DNA of 64,000 nucleotides from Myroides odoratus (lineage in GTDB: Bacteria; Bacteroidota; Bacteroidia; Flavobacteriales; Flavobacteriaceae), in assembly GCF_001549985.1 (NCBI RefSeq), contig NZ_LROZ01000002.1, positions 62,001-126,000 on the forward strand, given 5' to 3'. The stretch's first letter is position 1; the number at the start of each line of letters is the position of its first letter. Under the pieces are notes generated by a model. That model was not told the origin of the DNA and did not search any database. It saw only the letters and a program-made list of their open reading frames with translations. Of this stretch, positions 27,985 through 37,525 are shown in pieces. The translations under genes were made by a program, and so were the position numbers.

Positions 27985-28971
27985 ATGAAACAATTTATTT
28001 TTACACTCCTTATTGGAGGTTCTCTAGCGAGTTATGCCCAACAAGTACCTTTACACCAAATTCAAGTCATCGGTTCGCACAATAGTTATAAGAAGGCTAT
28101 TCACCCCAAATTGTATCAGCATTTACTAGAAAAAAATGCTCAGGTTCAAACGCTTTATTATGAGCATCCCTCCATAGAAACGCAATTAAATTTAGGGTTG
28201 AGAAATTTAGAGCTGGATATTTGGAAGGATGAGCAAGGAAATAAATACGCTCATCCAAGTGGAACGGCTATCTCTGGTGAAACCTACGAATGGACGGCAG
28301 CAATGGCTCAACCAGGGTATAAAATTTTCCATATGCCTGATGTTGATTTCGAAACCCATCAACCCCATTTCATCCAACAACTTCGAGAGCTAAAACAATG
28401 GTCTGAACAGCATCCTACGCATGAAACTATTTTTATTACTTTGGAATTAAAGGATGATAAAAAAGATGCTACGACGGTATTTACACAAGCGAATATTCAA
28501 GAAATAAATACGCTTATTGCTCAAGAATTGACCAGCAAGCATCTGATTACACCTAAAGAATTAAAACGAAATACTGATTTTATTCAATGGCCTACGGTGG
28601 ATGAAAGTAGAGGGAAATTTGTTTGGATTATTGACAATACGGACTACCGTTTGGACTTATTTGATGCCATCGACTTGGATGATTTGACCGTTTTTCTTAA
28701 TGTTCCCTTTACACACCCAAAAGCGGGATGCATGATTCTCAATGACCCCTACAATGTAACTATCCCAAAATTAGCTGAAAAAGGAGTGATTATCCGAACT
28801 CGAGCGGATGATAGTACGAAACAAGCAAGAACAAATGATTATTCTACATTTGAACAGGCTAAAAAATCAAAGGCTCAAATTATTACCACTGATTATTATC
28901 TTCCTAGTCAGCTATTCCCTTCTACTTATAAGGTTAGTTTTGAGGATGATACGTATGTAAGAATGCAGTAA
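27985..28971 (+). CDS. Exported Ca2+-dependent phosphoinositide-type phospholipase C
   Basis: The 328-residue product has a signal peptide (to 'ASYAQ', residue 18) and the PI-PLC TIM-barrel start 'IQVIGSHNSYKKAIHPKLYQHL' with the first catalytic His, then 'LGLRNLELDIWKDEQG' (metal Glu/Asp) and 'YKIFHMPDVDF' with a second His. This matches the Ca2+-dependent PI-PLC family found in Bacteroidetes. Such enzymes cut phosphatidylinositol-like phosphodiesters. It is divergent from susC and faces the phosphodiesterase genes across a repeat, supporting a phospholipid or phosphodiester substrate. True substrate unproven. Confidence 0.85.
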   Translation: MKQFIFTLLIGGSLASYAQQVPLHQIQVIGSHNSYKKAIHPKLYQHLLEKNAQVQTLYYEHPSIETQLNLGLRNLELDIWKDEQGNKYAHPSGTAISGETYEWTAAMAQPGYKIFHMPDVDFETHQPHFIQQLRELKQWSEQHPTHETIFITLELKDDKKDATTVFTQANIQEINTLIAQELTSKHLITPKELKRNTDFIQWPTVDESRGKFVWIIDNTDYRLDLFDAIDLDDLTVFLNVPFTHPKAGCMILNDPYNVTIPKLAEKGVIIRTRADDSTKQARTNDYSTFEQAKKSKAQIITTDYYLPSQLFPSTYKVSFEDDTYVRMQ

Positions 28972-29500
28972 GTGGTGAGGTAGTGAGGTGGTGAGAGGAT
29001 GAGATTGGTGAGGTGGTGAGGTGGTGAGGTGGTGAGGTGGTGAGAGGGTGAGGAGGTGAAGGCGGTGAAGGCGGTGAAATCGGAACGCAGTGAAAATCGA
29101 AACGCAGTGAAGATTCATCGAACACCAAAACAAATATAAAATAGGTGAGATATATTCATCGAACACCAAAACAAATATCAAATAGGTGAGATAGATGGTG
29201 AGAGGGTGAGATTGGTGAGGTGGTGAGATTTAGCTAGAAAATTCGCCTCATCGCCTCACCGTCTCATCGCCTCACAAAAAACAAACCTCACAAAGCACCG
29301 TTGTGTGAGCGCGAGATGCGTCCCCTCCTTCGTCGGGGTGATTACTGGGCGTGGATTATGAGACGGTGAGGTGGTGAGCGAACCTCACAAAAAAGCCTCT
29401 CGCAAAAAAGCAAAAACTTCTTACAACAAACCTCAACAAAGCACACCTCACCCTCTCACCTTCTCACCCTCTCATCGCCTTCCCCGCCTCCCCCTTTTAT
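28972..29500. repeat. Composite repeat region (R5) between convergent genes
   Basis: Orientation is reversed here. GGTGAG/GATGAG arrays directly follow the stop codon; two head-to-tail copies of the GGTGTTCGATGAATC unit lie on the minus strand (29076-29196), then a TTTAGCTAGAAAATTC piece, CTCACC/CTCATCGC arrays and CAAACCTCACAAA words. Around 29290-29350 is a unique piece (GCGAGATGCGTCC, CCTTCGTCGGGGTGATTAC) related to the repeats at 49.4-50.1 kb. No gene is present. Confidence 0.88.
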
Positions 29501-29514
29501 ACCTGATAATCAAT

Positions 29515-31197
29515 TCAAATAGGTGAATTGCCATTCGTACCTACGCTTGTGGGGATCAAATTGCACAGAATTACAACTAATTTTTCTAAATCACTGGTAT
29601 TCTCTTGTTTGACAATCCACTGTTTCCACTGGGTATACAATTTAATTCGCTCTGGATTGATTTCTCTCAGGCCAATATCACTGCCATTTCGAATCAAATA
29701 CAAATCAAAGAGTAGGGTTTTAAAATCTAACTTTTGGGCTTCAAACAAACTACCTTTGGTCAACGTTACTTTCATTTCAACAGGCATGAATGATGCTAAA
29801 CTGATGGCTTCTTTAAATGGTTTCCATTTTTCATTTCCGAAATCACTGTGATAAAAACGATGTTCACTAAGGTATTTCAGGTGATTTTTGGTCATCGTAT
29901 AGTAATCTTTAGCTTGTAGAAAATCATCGTACTGACCTTGTGTATTTTCTTTTTGATATAAATTAAATAGTGCATCAAATTGCGCTACTTCCCGCAATTC
30001 AATCGTCTGAATTGCTATTTCCTCTTTCTTCATTTCGACTACTTTATAAGCGGGTGGGTACGCTGCTAAAGAGGGAACTTGTATATTCTTTAATGCCAGA
30101 TCTCCTTGTTTTTTCACACTTTGTTGGTGAATATGCATATGACCGGCAAAATGTAAAGACAATCCAGTTTCCAACCACAGTTGTTGGGTTTCAACTTTGG
30201 GAACGCGATTCAATTGAAATTGATTTTTTCCCAATAATTCAGTTAAAGCAGTCGTTTCTTCTCTATTAAAATCCAAGAGTGGATAATGCCCAAAAGCAAT
30301 CAGTTTTTTTCCTCTTTTTTTCGCTTCTTCCACTACCGTCTTAATCCAATGCAGTAAATACATTCGCTCTTCAATCTGGTGGTAACCATCGCTTTTATTT
30401 TTGAAGGTAGTTGCATTCACTTGTTGATACATATTCCCATCAATTGCCAAAATCCATACTCCTTCTATGGGTTCCACGAGGTAAGTAAAATCGGTATAGG
30501 TTACCCCTTGACTTACATATTGTCGTTGTGCCAGACTAAAATCTTGTTCTTGGGTATAGGTTTCATAGACAAATGGATGAAAAGGCGTGGTATAAAACAC
30601 ATCTGTATCCCTTGGTTGGAGTCCAAAGGCTTGAATGAACGGATACATGGAAGTATAACCTAATTCTTTCATGGGTGGGTAGACTTGGTCCTCTTTCGTT
30701 TTGACTAGATTTACATCTGAATACACGCCAATCACACGTCCCTCTTGCGTTAAGAAATCTGCTTTTCCGCTTTCTCGATCCAACTGATTGACCGCTTCAT
30801 GATTGCCATTGGTCAGCAAAAAACGCATGCCATATTGCTGTTCAAATTCCGTCAATAAAGCTTGTGTTGCTCGGAGGTTTACCTCTTGCCCATCATCGGT
30901 ATAATCTCCACTGATCAGTACTAAGCGCACCCCTTGGGCTGCTAAATCAACCAACGCCTGTCGAAAGGCAAAATAATTTTCATTAAACAGTCGCGTAGAA
31001 GCCATTTGACCAGATAAAGACCGTACAAATTCATACGTATTGGTTTGTGTATTGTAAAAGGGCTGCAAAGCAGCAGTGGGTTCTTTGAGGTAAATGGCAT
31101 GTAAATGAGGATCTGAAAGTACACCGATTTTCACTCCCTCTTGTGCCCCTACACAAGTACTCCAAAACAGAAGAATAGCATAAAATCGCTTCATCAT
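29515..31197 (-). CDS. Exported metallophosphoesterase
   Basis: This 560-residue protein has a signal peptide ('LLFWSTCVGAQ') and the full calcineurin-like motif set: 'IGVLSDPHLH' (D-x-H), 'LVLISGDYTDDG' (GD), 'RFLLTNGNHEAVNQL' (GNHE), 'LIAFGHYPLLDF' (GH), and 'LSLHFAGHMHIHQQ' (GHxH). These bind two metal ions and cut phosphomono- or diesters. The C-terminal about 180 residues are unassigned. It overlaps the next gene (its upstream partner) by 4 bases, giving translational coupling. With the neighbours it suggests outer-membrane or periplasmic phosphate-ester breakdown. Confidence 0.9.
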   Translation of the reverse strand: MMKRFYAILLFWSTCVGAQEGVKIGVLSDPHLHAIYLKEPTAALQPFYNTQTNTYEFVRSLSGQMASTRLFNENYFAFRQALVDLAAQGVRLVLISGDYTDDGQEVNLRATQALLTEFEQQYGMRFLLTNGNHEAVNQLDRESGKADFLTQEGRVIGVYSDVNLVKTKEDQVYPPMKELGYTSMYPFIQAFGLQPRDTDVFYTTPFHPFVYETYTQEQDFSLAQRQYVSQGVTYTDFTYLVEPIEGVWILAIDGNMYQQVNATTFKNKSDGYHQIEERMYLLHWIKTVVEEAKKRGKKLIAFGHYPLLDFNREETTALTELLGKNQFQLNRVPKVETQQLWLETGLSLHFAGHMHIHQQSVKKQGDLALKNIQVPSLAAYPPAYKVVEMKKEEIAIQTIELREVAQFDALFNLYQKENTQGQYDDFLQAKDYYTMTKNHLKYLSEHRFYHSDFGNEKWKPFKEAISLASFMPVEMKVTLTKGSLFEAQKLDFKTLLFDLYLIRNGSDIGLREINPERIKLYTQWKQWIVKQENTSDLEKLVVILCNLIPTSVGTNGNSPI

Positions 31198-31955
31198 TTC
31201 CCAGTTTTATTTTCAAAATATAACCTCAAAGCAGCAGGTGTATCTGTATTGATGTAATCCACCTGTAAATCATACAGTGTTTGCCAAGCTTCTGGTGTAT
31301 CTGGAGTAGCCCAAAAGCGAATTGGTCTTTTCATTTGCTTGGCTTGTGCGATTTTTTGTTGAAGTTGTTCTCTGTCTTTTGCAGGTAATTCACCTCTTCC
31401 TTTCCAAGTAGAAAAGGATTGGAAATTATAACTTATCATCCCTATTTTTTCTAGTATATTGACTTCATTCTGCCAAGTATCCTGCACTTGTAAATCAATC
31501 AAAACATAAGCAGGTACATTCAGAAAGTAACGAAGCAACGGTTTATTTCCCGAAATAACAAATTGAATTTTGTATTGCTCAATGATCGTTTCATACTTTT
31601 TTAATAGGGGCAATAACAACGCCATAGAGGCCTCCGCATCTCCTTTTAAATCCACCAAAAACTGTAACTGATTAGGATAACCAAATCCCATGTTAACCGC
31701 TTGTTGTAAGGGTTCCAAATACAAGCGTTCCATCGTTCGCTCTAGTTGAGCATCGGCTACATCATGGGCAACAAACAACGCCTGATCCACTAAAACTAAA
31801 TCAATTTCAATGGAATTCATCCCTTGGCTATACGCATTCCAAAAGGGAACATTTCGGTCATAATCATTGTGTGAATGAAATCTAATCGCTTTATTTTGTG
31901 CTTGTACAAGGGTACAACAACAAAGCCATCCTAAAATAAAAGTTATTTTTCTCAT
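31194..31955 (-). CDS. GDPD-like (PI-PLC superfamily) phosphodiesterase
   Basis: The 253-residue product has a signal peptide ('LGWLCCCTLVQAQ') and a TIM-barrel start 'IRFHSHNDYDRNVPFWNAYSQGMNSIEIDLVLVDQALFVAHDV', with His, Asn/Asp and Glu/Asp metal ligands typical of glycerophosphodiester phosphodiesterase-like proteins. Later segments 'LQFLVDLKGDAE' and 'RFWATPDTPEAWQTLYDLQVDYINTDTP' fit the same fold. It is the first gene of a two-gene operon with the metallophosphoesterase. Likely substrates are glycerophosphodiesters, unproven. Confidence 0.82.
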   Translation of the reverse strand: MRKITFILGWLCCCTLVQAQNKAIRFHSHNDYDRNVPFWNAYSQGMNSIEIDLVLVDQALFVAHDVADAQLERTMERLYLEPLQQAVNMGFGYPNQLQFLVDLKGDAEASMALLLPLLKKYETIIEQYKIQFVISGNKPLLRYFLNVPAYVLIDLQVQDTWQNEVNILEKIGMISYNFQSFSTWKGRGELPAKDREQLQQKIAQAKQMKRPIRFWATPDTPEAWQTLYDLQVDYINTDTPAALRLYFENKTGK

Positions 31956-32228
31956 ACTTTTTCTCTTGTTCTACTGTCTATCTCCCTATTTCTTTGGATT
32001 TCACAGCGGTTAAAAGTATAAAGAATGCCAGTCCTAAATGAAGCGCCACGCATAACTTAAAGTAGAGTTAACCCTAAACTAAGAAATTCGGCCTTCTACT
32101 TCTCACTTCCTTACACTAATTTAAAGTAGGATCTGTTACTTTTTTAAAAACTATCGTGTAAAACCCTCGGTTCCCCTTCCATAAATCAGGTCTTTTTTGT
32201 ACTTTTACCTTTTAATTCGTACGGAACT

Positions 32229-32912
32229 ATGTCAAGAGTAATTTTATCTTTAGCGGGTGTAAATATTTACCAAAACAAACACCAAGTTTTATCTAATGTA
32301 AACTTAGAGGTGAATAAAGGTGAATTCCTTTATATCATTGGTAAAACTGGAGCAGGGAAAAGTAGTTTCATGAAAACGCTTTATGCCGATTTAGCGTTAA
32401 CTGAAGGAGAAGGAACTATTGTTGACTATGACCTAAAAAAATTAAAAGAAAAAGACATTCCTTTTTTACGTCGTTCCTTAGGTATTGTTTTTCAAGACTT
32501 TAAACTATTACCAGATCGCAATGTTTACGGCAATCTACAATTTGCTTTAAAAGCAACGGGATGGTCTGAGCAAGAAGCAATTGACCGACGTATTGAAGAA
32601 GTATTGGAGCGCGTTGGCATGTTGTCTCATTTAAAGAAAATGCCACATCAACTTTCGGGTGGAGAACAACAGCGCATTGCTATTGCTCGTGCACTATTGA
32701 ATGATCCTGATTTGATTCTAGCAGATGAGCCTACTGGAAACTTAGATCCACAAACTAGTGCAGAGGTAATGGAATTATTATTAGAAATCAACAAAAATGG
32801 TCGTACTATTATTATGGTTACACACGACTATGCCCTATTGTTGAAATATCCTGCTAAAACACTAAAATGTGATGATGGTTCTCTTTTTGAAGTGATTCAT
32901 CGTACCTCTTAG
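32229..32912 (+). CDS. ftsE: Cell-division ATP-binding protein FtsE
   Basis: FtsE is the ABC ATPase that with FtsX controls peptidoglycan hydrolases at the septum. The 227-residue protein has Walker A '[18 protein letters not shown]', '[31 protein letters not shown]' (the FtsE-type Q-loop), ABC signature '[33 protein letters not shown]' and switch His in 'MVTHDYAL'. FtsX is not adjacent, as in many Flavobacteria. The next gene starts 6 bases later. Confidence 0.92.
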   Translation: MSRVILSLAGVNIYQNKHQVLSNVNLEVNKGEFLYIIGKTGAGKSSFMKTLYADLALTEGEGTIVDYDLKKLKEKDIPFLRRSLGIVFQDFKLLPDRNVYGNLQFALKATGWSEQEAIDRRIEEVLERVGMLSHLKKMPHQLSGGEQQRIAIARALLNDPDLILADEPTGNLDPQTSAEVMELLLEINKNGRTIIMVTHDYALLLKYPAKTLKCDDGSLFEVIHRTS

Positions 32913-32918
32913 CAACCT

Positions 32919-33782
32919 ATGTTATCTATTGTTATACCGGTATATAATTACAATATTCTACCACTCGTAGAGCAATTACATCAAGAAGCGTCCACGTTAA
33001 ACCTGCCTTTTGAGCTGCTGGTTTGTGACGATGCTTCGACTCAGGTATTTCATCAGCAACAAATTGAGGCCTTATCCCATACTCGTTGGTTTACTCATAT
33101 GGTGAATCAACACGTAGCTTATACCCGTAATCGACTGCTAAAAGAAGCACAGTATCCTTGGGTTTTACTACTAGATGCCGATGTGATACCTGTTTCTCCA
33201 ACTTTTATTCAGGATTACCTTGCCCATCGCGAAACAGGCGTATTCTTTCAAGGTGGGTTTACTTACCCTCCTGCTGAATCTGGTCAAGCGCAATCACTTC
33301 GTTTAACCTATGGGCAAACAATCGAACAACACAAACACCTTCACTCCTGTTGTAATCTCTTTTTTAATCAACAAATTTTACAGCTTCAGTTTGATGAAAC
33401 AATTACGACCTATGGGTATGAAGATACTTTATTTTTCTTAGCCTTAGCGAAGCGCCAAATTGAAGTTATTCGATTACCGAATCCAGTTGTTCACCACAGC
33501 ACAGAAAGCAATCAGACCTATTTGGAACGCAGTAAACAAGCGTGTTGGGGCTTAGCAAACCTCATTCAACAAGGAAAAATACAAGCAGACGAAGTGCAAC
33601 TAAGTCGCACGTATCACCGACTACAACACTATCGCTTCACTTTTATACTATCGGTTCTTGATGCATTAATTGGCCAACGTATTCAGCGTAATCTCTTGGG
33701 TAAGAAACCATCCATGCTAGGCTTTAAGTGGTTTAAACTACTCGAATATCACAAGGCTAGCCAAGCGATTCAAAAAAACTAA
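32919..33782 (+). CDS. Family 2 glycosyltransferase
   Basis: The 287-residue protein begins with the GT-A fold signature 'LSIVIPVYNYN', 'FELLVCDDASTQ' (nucleotide-sugar Asp) and the DxD-type 'VLLLDADVIPVSP'. Additional 'ETITTYGYEDTLFFLALAKRQIE' carries the usual ED motif of GT2 enzymes. No membrane helix is obvious. Starting 6 bases after ftsE, it may be cotranscribed with it. It overlaps the 3' end of the opposite-strand glycosyltransferase by 26 bases. Donor and acceptor sugars are unknown. Confidence 0.87.
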   Translation: MLSIVIPVYNYNILPLVEQLHQEASTLNLPFELLVCDDASTQVFHQQQIEALSHTRWFTHMVNQHVAYTRNRLLKEAQYPWVLLLDADVIPVSPTFIQDYLAHRETGVFFQGGFTYPPAESGQAQSLRLTYGQTIEQHKHLHSCCNLFFNQQILQLQFDETITTYGYEDTLFFLALAKRQIEVIRLPNPVVHHSTESNQTYLERSKQACWGLANLIQQGKIQADEVQLSRTYHRLQHYRFTFILSVLDALIGQRIQRNLLGKKPSMLGFKWFKLLEYHKASQAIQKN

Positions 33783-34851
33783 CCCACTGTTGTAAAACCA
33801 GGGGTTTATCATACGATTCCATCGATTTTTTAGCTTGTTCTCCGAATTGTTGAACGATTTGTGCATCTTGCATGAGAATAGAACAACAATGTACCATCAA
33901 TTGCTCTTCACCTAGTGGAATTAAGTAGCCTGTATGTCCGTGTTGAATCAAATCAGCAGGTCCATACGCTACATCAAAGGCAATCACAGGTACACCAAGC
34001 ACCATAGCCTCTAAAAAAGCCATGGGCATTCCTTCCATTTTTGATGTATGCAACAGAAAAGCACTTGCTTGTAGTTCGCTATTCACATCCTCTACTTCTC
34101 CTTTCCAGCACACCGATGCATCAGCTAGTCCTTTCAAATGAGCCACATAGCCTGCCTCTCCTGTTCCACAGATTACCAGCTTCCAATGAGGATAGGTTTG
34201 ATGGATTTGCTTCCAAATACTCAGCAGCGTTTCATAATTCTTTTCTGGTGCCAAACGACCAATCGCAATAACCTGTTTACGGGTAGGTTTCTCCTGTATT
34301 TTCGCCCTATTCTCTTGTGCGATCCAATTGGGAATCACACGTATATTGGAATGCTTCCAGTCGCGTTTTGAGCTTTCATTCAGCACAATTAACCCCGTGA
34401 AACACCTACTCAACCACAAGGTAATATGATCAACAAGTACACGCTTAAACCGCGATTGAATAGGCGTCAATAAAAAATTGCGCGATCCATGTACTTCAAA
34501 ATACATCGGAATCTTTGTCTTCAAGAAATACGAAGCAAAATACCCTTTAATACCGTTGTCCAAAACAAAAATGACATCAGGAAGAAAGGCTTCAATCCCC
34601 TGTTTTTGGACAAAATGATAATAGCTTCGCATCTGTATCATGGTACGAACAGGTAATGGATAAAACTGCCATTGCACCTGGGGATCAAAGACATAAAAAG
34701 GTTGTTCCGTTGTGTCATTCGTGCTGATTATTCGCACTTGATGTCCCAATTCAACAAAAGCAGCCGTTTTTTGACTGAGTATACGCGCCACTCCACCTCC
34801 ACCCGTACTAGATGTGGTAATATATAGTATGTTTAGTTTCTTGATTCCCAT
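33757..34851 (-). CDS. Family 4 glycosyltransferase
   Basis: This 364-residue protein has two Rossmann-like halves of GT-B enzymes. N-terminal: 'LNILYITTSSTGGGGVARILSQKTAAF'. C-terminal: 'VIAIGRLAPEKNYETLLSIWKQI', 'WKLVICGTGEAGYVAHLKGLA', and the donor-binding E-x7-E in 'MEGMPMAFLEAMVLGVPVIAFDVAYGPADLIQHGHTGYLI'. It begins inside the preceding glycosyltransferase gene (19-base overlap), so both form one operon. It is probably involved in surface polysaccharide synthesis. Confidence 0.88.
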   Translation of the reverse strand: MGIKKLNILYITTSSTGGGGVARILSQKTAAFVELGHQVRIISTNDTTEQPFYVFDPQVQWQFYPLPVRTMIQMRSYYHFVQKQGIEAFLPDVIFVLDNGIKGYFASYFLKTKIPMYFEVHGSRNFLLTPIQSRFKRVLVDHITLWLSRCFTGLIVLNESSKRDWKHSNIRVIPNWIAQENRAKIQEKPTRKQVIAIGRLAPEKNYETLLSIWKQIHQTYPHWKLVICGTGEAGYVAHLKGLADASVCWKGEVEDVNSELQASAFLLHTSKMEGMPMAFLEAMVLGVPVIAFDVAYGPADLIQHGHTGYLIPLGEEQLMVHCCSILMQDAQIVQQFGEQAKKSMESYDKPLVLQQWVSFFESLG

Positions 34852-35984
34852 GTCTTGATATACTGATTGGCAATTGTTTTACAATCGTGGATCTGATGCA
34901 CAAATGCTTGTGCTCGTTGTCCAATTTGATTTATTACAGCCTTATTATCAATCAAATAACTCAATTTATCTACCAAATAAGCAACATCAGGTTTGGCTGT
35001 AATACACACCTCATCTTCTTGGAGTTGATAGTGGAGTAAAAAATCTGCTGACGCACCCGTACACACCACTTTTCCTTTTGCCATAGCTTCTAAAGCATTA
35101 TATCCCTGATCTTTAGAAAACACTTGATCTAAAACAATATGCGCTTTTTCCTGTGCTTTTTTATAAGCAGCATAAGGCAATTGCTCTGCAATAACTACTT
35201 CGATTTGCTTTCCATATTTTGTTTGGATGTGCGCTAAGGCTTCTTCAAAATACCCTATGCCCTTTTGATAGTAATTGCCGTGATTAATCCCCAAGAATAT
35301 ACACACGCGATTGATTTCCTTAGCTTTAAACGGTTGAATAGTATCTAACACTACGGGATGTGGAATCAACCCTACATACTTCGGGTGAAATTGGTTTGGA
35401 TTTACATAATCCAGATCACTAGCGATAATACCCTTGCAGTATTCCACAATCATCTGTTGCGTTTGGATTACCCCTTTTTTGCGATATACATCCACATAGG
35501 CGTAGTGCGGTTTTAAATGGGGATGTGCAAATAAAGGCTGGAGCAAAGACAATTCTTCTGGATGAGCAGTCAAGTACTGCAACCCATATACATCAATACC
35601 ACAAGAAAGGAGAAATACTTTTTTATTTTGAGCAAACACTTGTTTGAGCAGCCGTCTTTCCCACCAGGCTAGGGTTTGAATAGGACGATCATTAATCAAT
35701 TGGACCACATCAAAATCTCTCAATTTTTTCAACTGGCGTTGGGCTCTCCATCCTATCTCTAGTTCAGCGATATCCCATCGAACCATCTTGTGTATAGCTT
35801 TGCGGATAAACATGCCCCATTGACTAGTTGCCCAGGAAGGACGAATCGATCGATCGACTTGAAAATCTTTGAATTTATCCCCATCTCCCACCAACACGAC
35901 TTCGTCTATCCCCTTGTGTTGGGACAGTCCTTTTTTCAAGGCAGAATGTAATCCACTATAATCTCCAATTAAAAGTATTCTCAT
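34833..35984 (-). CDS. GT-B fold glycosyltransferase-like protein
   Basis: The 383-residue protein starts 'RILLIGDYSGLHSALKKGLSQ' and has a GT-B C-terminal half: 'NRVCIFLGINHGNYYQKGIGYFEEALAHI', 'HIVLDQVFSKDQGYNALEAMAKGKVVCTGA' with the donor-site 'NALEAMAKG'. The N-terminal half is divergent from well-known GT4 enzymes. It is upstream of and overlaps the GT4 gene. A transferase of surface glycan assembly is likely; the sugar is unknown. Confidence 0.78.
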   Translation of the reverse strand: MRILLIGDYSGLHSALKKGLSQHKGIDEVVLVGDGDKFKDFQVDRSIRPSWATSQWGMFIRKAIHKMVRWDIAELEIGWRAQRQLKKLRDFDVVQLINDRPIQTLAWWERRLLKQVFAQNKKVFLLSCGIDVYGLQYLTAHPEELSLLQPLFAHPHLKPHYAYVDVYRKKGVIQTQQMIVEYCKGIIASDLDYVNPNQFHPKYVGLIPHPVVLDTIQPFKAKEINRVCIFLGINHGNYYQKGIGYFEEALAHIQTKYGKQIEVVIAEQLPYAAYKKAQEKAHIVLDQVFSKDQGYNALEAMAKGKVVCTGASADFLLHYQLQEDEVCITAKPDVAYLVDKLSYLIDNKAVINQIGQRAQAFVHQIHDCKTIANQYIKTWESRN

Positions 35985-36025
35985 TATCTTAGCCGTGATT
36001 TGCTCAAATGTACGTTTATCTTTTT

Positions 36026-37117
36026 ATGTCTCAAAGGAAAATAAAAATAGCCCTACTAGGTGATACCCTTGCAAATGGGGGTGCAGAACGCATTCACAGT
36101 ACCCTCTCCTTATATTTGGAGCAACAGGGTTTTGAAGTGCACAACATCATCAACTTAGATGCTATTTCTTATCCGTATGGAGGTGTTCTATACAATTTGG
36201 GACTGTTTCAATCGCCTCATTTTTCTCTGCGCAATAAGTTCAAACGCTTTCAGCTTTTCCGTCACTACCTCCAAACCCATTCCTTCGATTATATCCTTGA
36301 TTTTAGAACGAGAAGTAAACCTTTGACTGAAGTCTTACTTCACTATTGGGTCTTTGAACAACAGTATATTCCTACGGTTCACAGTTCCAATCTTTCCTGG
36401 TATTTTACGACGCGTATTTTTTGGGGCAAACGCATCTATCGCAAGGCAAAACAAATTATCTGTGTGAGTCAGTCCATTACAGATCAGGTCAAAGCGACCT
36501 ATCACTATACTCAGGCACAAACATTATACAATCCCATCGCTATAGATACGATTCAACAACAAGCACAAGGCAGTACTCCTTTTCAGGAGAAACGCTATAT
36601 TGTTGCTTGTGGCAGAATGGATTCAACCATCAAGCAATTTGATCGCTTGATTGATACGTATGCTCAAAGTAAATTACCCCAACAAAGGATTGATTTAATC
36701 ATTATAGGTGAAGGTCAATATAAACAACAATTAGAAGAACAAATACAAGCGCTACAGCTAACCGCCTCGATTCACTTACCTGGATTCCTTGAAAATCCTT
36801 TTCCTCTTTTTAAAGACGCTTTGTTTTTTGTTCACAGTAGTCGACTAGAAGGTTTTCCGACTGTTTTATTAGAAGCTTTGGCTTGTGGGACTCCTGTGGT
36901 CAGTTTTGATTGTCCTACGGGTCCAAATGAAATTATTCAATCCAATTACAATGGATTACTAATTGAAAATCAGAATTTTGAAGCACTTAAAGAGGCAATC
37001 GAATTACTTGCTTTGGATGATAACAAAAGAAATACATTACAGGTAAATGCAGTAAAATCAGCTTTGCCTTTTGATATTCAAACTATTGGTCAACAGTGGT
37101 TAGCACTCTTGCGTTAA
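36026..37117 (+). CDS. Family 4 glycosyltransferase
   Basis: The GT-B protein starts 'KIKIALLGDTLANGGAERIHSTLSLYLEQQGF' and ends with 'YIVACGRMDSTIKQFDRLIDTYAQSK', 'LIIIGEGQYKQQLEEQI', and 'SRLEGFPTVLLEALACGTPVVSFDCPTGPNEIIQSNYNGLLI', the donor-binding motif of GT4. A start at 36008 is also possible, but the six extra residues are not characteristic. The gene overlaps the 3' end of the ketoisomerase gene by 18 bases in the opposite orientation. It belongs to the glycan cluster. Confidence 0.87.
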   Translation: MSQRKIKIALLGDTLANGGAERIHSTLSLYLEQQGFEVHNIINLDAISYPYGGVLYNLGLFQSPHFSLRNKFKRFQLFRHYLQTHSFDYILDFRTRSKPLTEVLLHYWVFEQQYIPTVHSSNLSWYFTTRIFWGKRIYRKAKQIICVSQSITDQVKATYHYTQAQTLYNPIAIDTIQQQAQGSTPFQEKRYIVACGRMDSTIKQFDRLIDTYAQSKLPQQRIDLIIIGEGQYKQQLEEQIQALQLTASIHLPGFLENPFPLFKDALFFVHSSRLEGFPTVLLEALACGTPVVSFDCPTGPNEIIQSNYNGLLIENQNFEALKEAIELLALDDNKRNTLQVNAVKSALPFDIQTIGQQWLALLR

Positions 37118-37525
37118 AGCGACTGATTCTAGGAATACATCATAGGATCGGATGTAATCACTTTCATCATACACACCCGAATTAACTGTTAAACAAACCG
37201 TACCTGGGCGAAAGTTTTCCAATACACTCCAAACACCTGGTTGAAGCATTAACCCTTTTGTTGGATCGTCTAACACAACTTTTCTCTTTTGGATTCCATC
37301 ATCGAGTATCACCTCAAAACTTCCATTAAGCGCAAAGAGAACCGTTGTTTGTTCTTTGTGTGCATGACCTCCTCTACTTTTATCCACAGGAACATCGTAA
37401 ATAAAAAATACGCGTTTTATTTCAAAGGGAATAACTTCCCCTTGAATCACAGCAAGATTTCCTCTTTCATCACTTATTTCAGGGACAATAATCTCACTAC
37501 AATCAAAAATGGTATATTTTTTCAT
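37100..37525 (-). CDS. dTDP-sugar 3,4-ketoisomerase (FdtA/QdtA-like)
   Basis: This 141-residue cupin matches the FdtA/QdtA/WxcM family that isomerises dTDP-4-keto-6-deoxyglucose to a 3-keto sugar. Signature: 'RGNLAVIQGEVIPFEIKRVFFIYDVPVDKSRGGHAHKEQTTVLFALNGSFEVILDDG' with the catalytic His in 'GHAHK', and 'GLMLQPGVWSVLENF'. With the aminotransferase two genes upstream it would make dTDP-3-amino-3,6-dideoxyhexose (Fuc3N or Qui3N). No acetyltransferase or dTDP-glucose genes lie here, so they must be elsewhere. Confidence 0.88.
   Translation of the reverse strand: MKKYTIFDCSEIIVPEISDERGNLAVIQGEVIPFEIKRVFFIYDVPVDKSRGGHAHKEQTTVLFALNGSFEVILDDGIQKRKVVLDDPTKGLMLQPGVWSVLENFRPGTVCLTVNSGVYDESDYIRSYDVFLESVALTQEC

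Noticed and set aside
28912..29181. Open frame on the minus strand over the repeat
   Set aside because: Its sequence is the translation of the GGTGAG array and the 60-bp unit, shared by several repeats, not a protein.
22933..31955. A standard polysaccharide utilisation locus
   Set aside because: No glycoside hydrolase, polysaccharide lyase or sulfatase is present; the enzymes are phosphodiesterases.
32229..32912. Missing FtsX next to FtsE taken as gene loss
   Set aside because: In Flavobacteria ftsX is often at another locus, so absence here is not evidence of loss.
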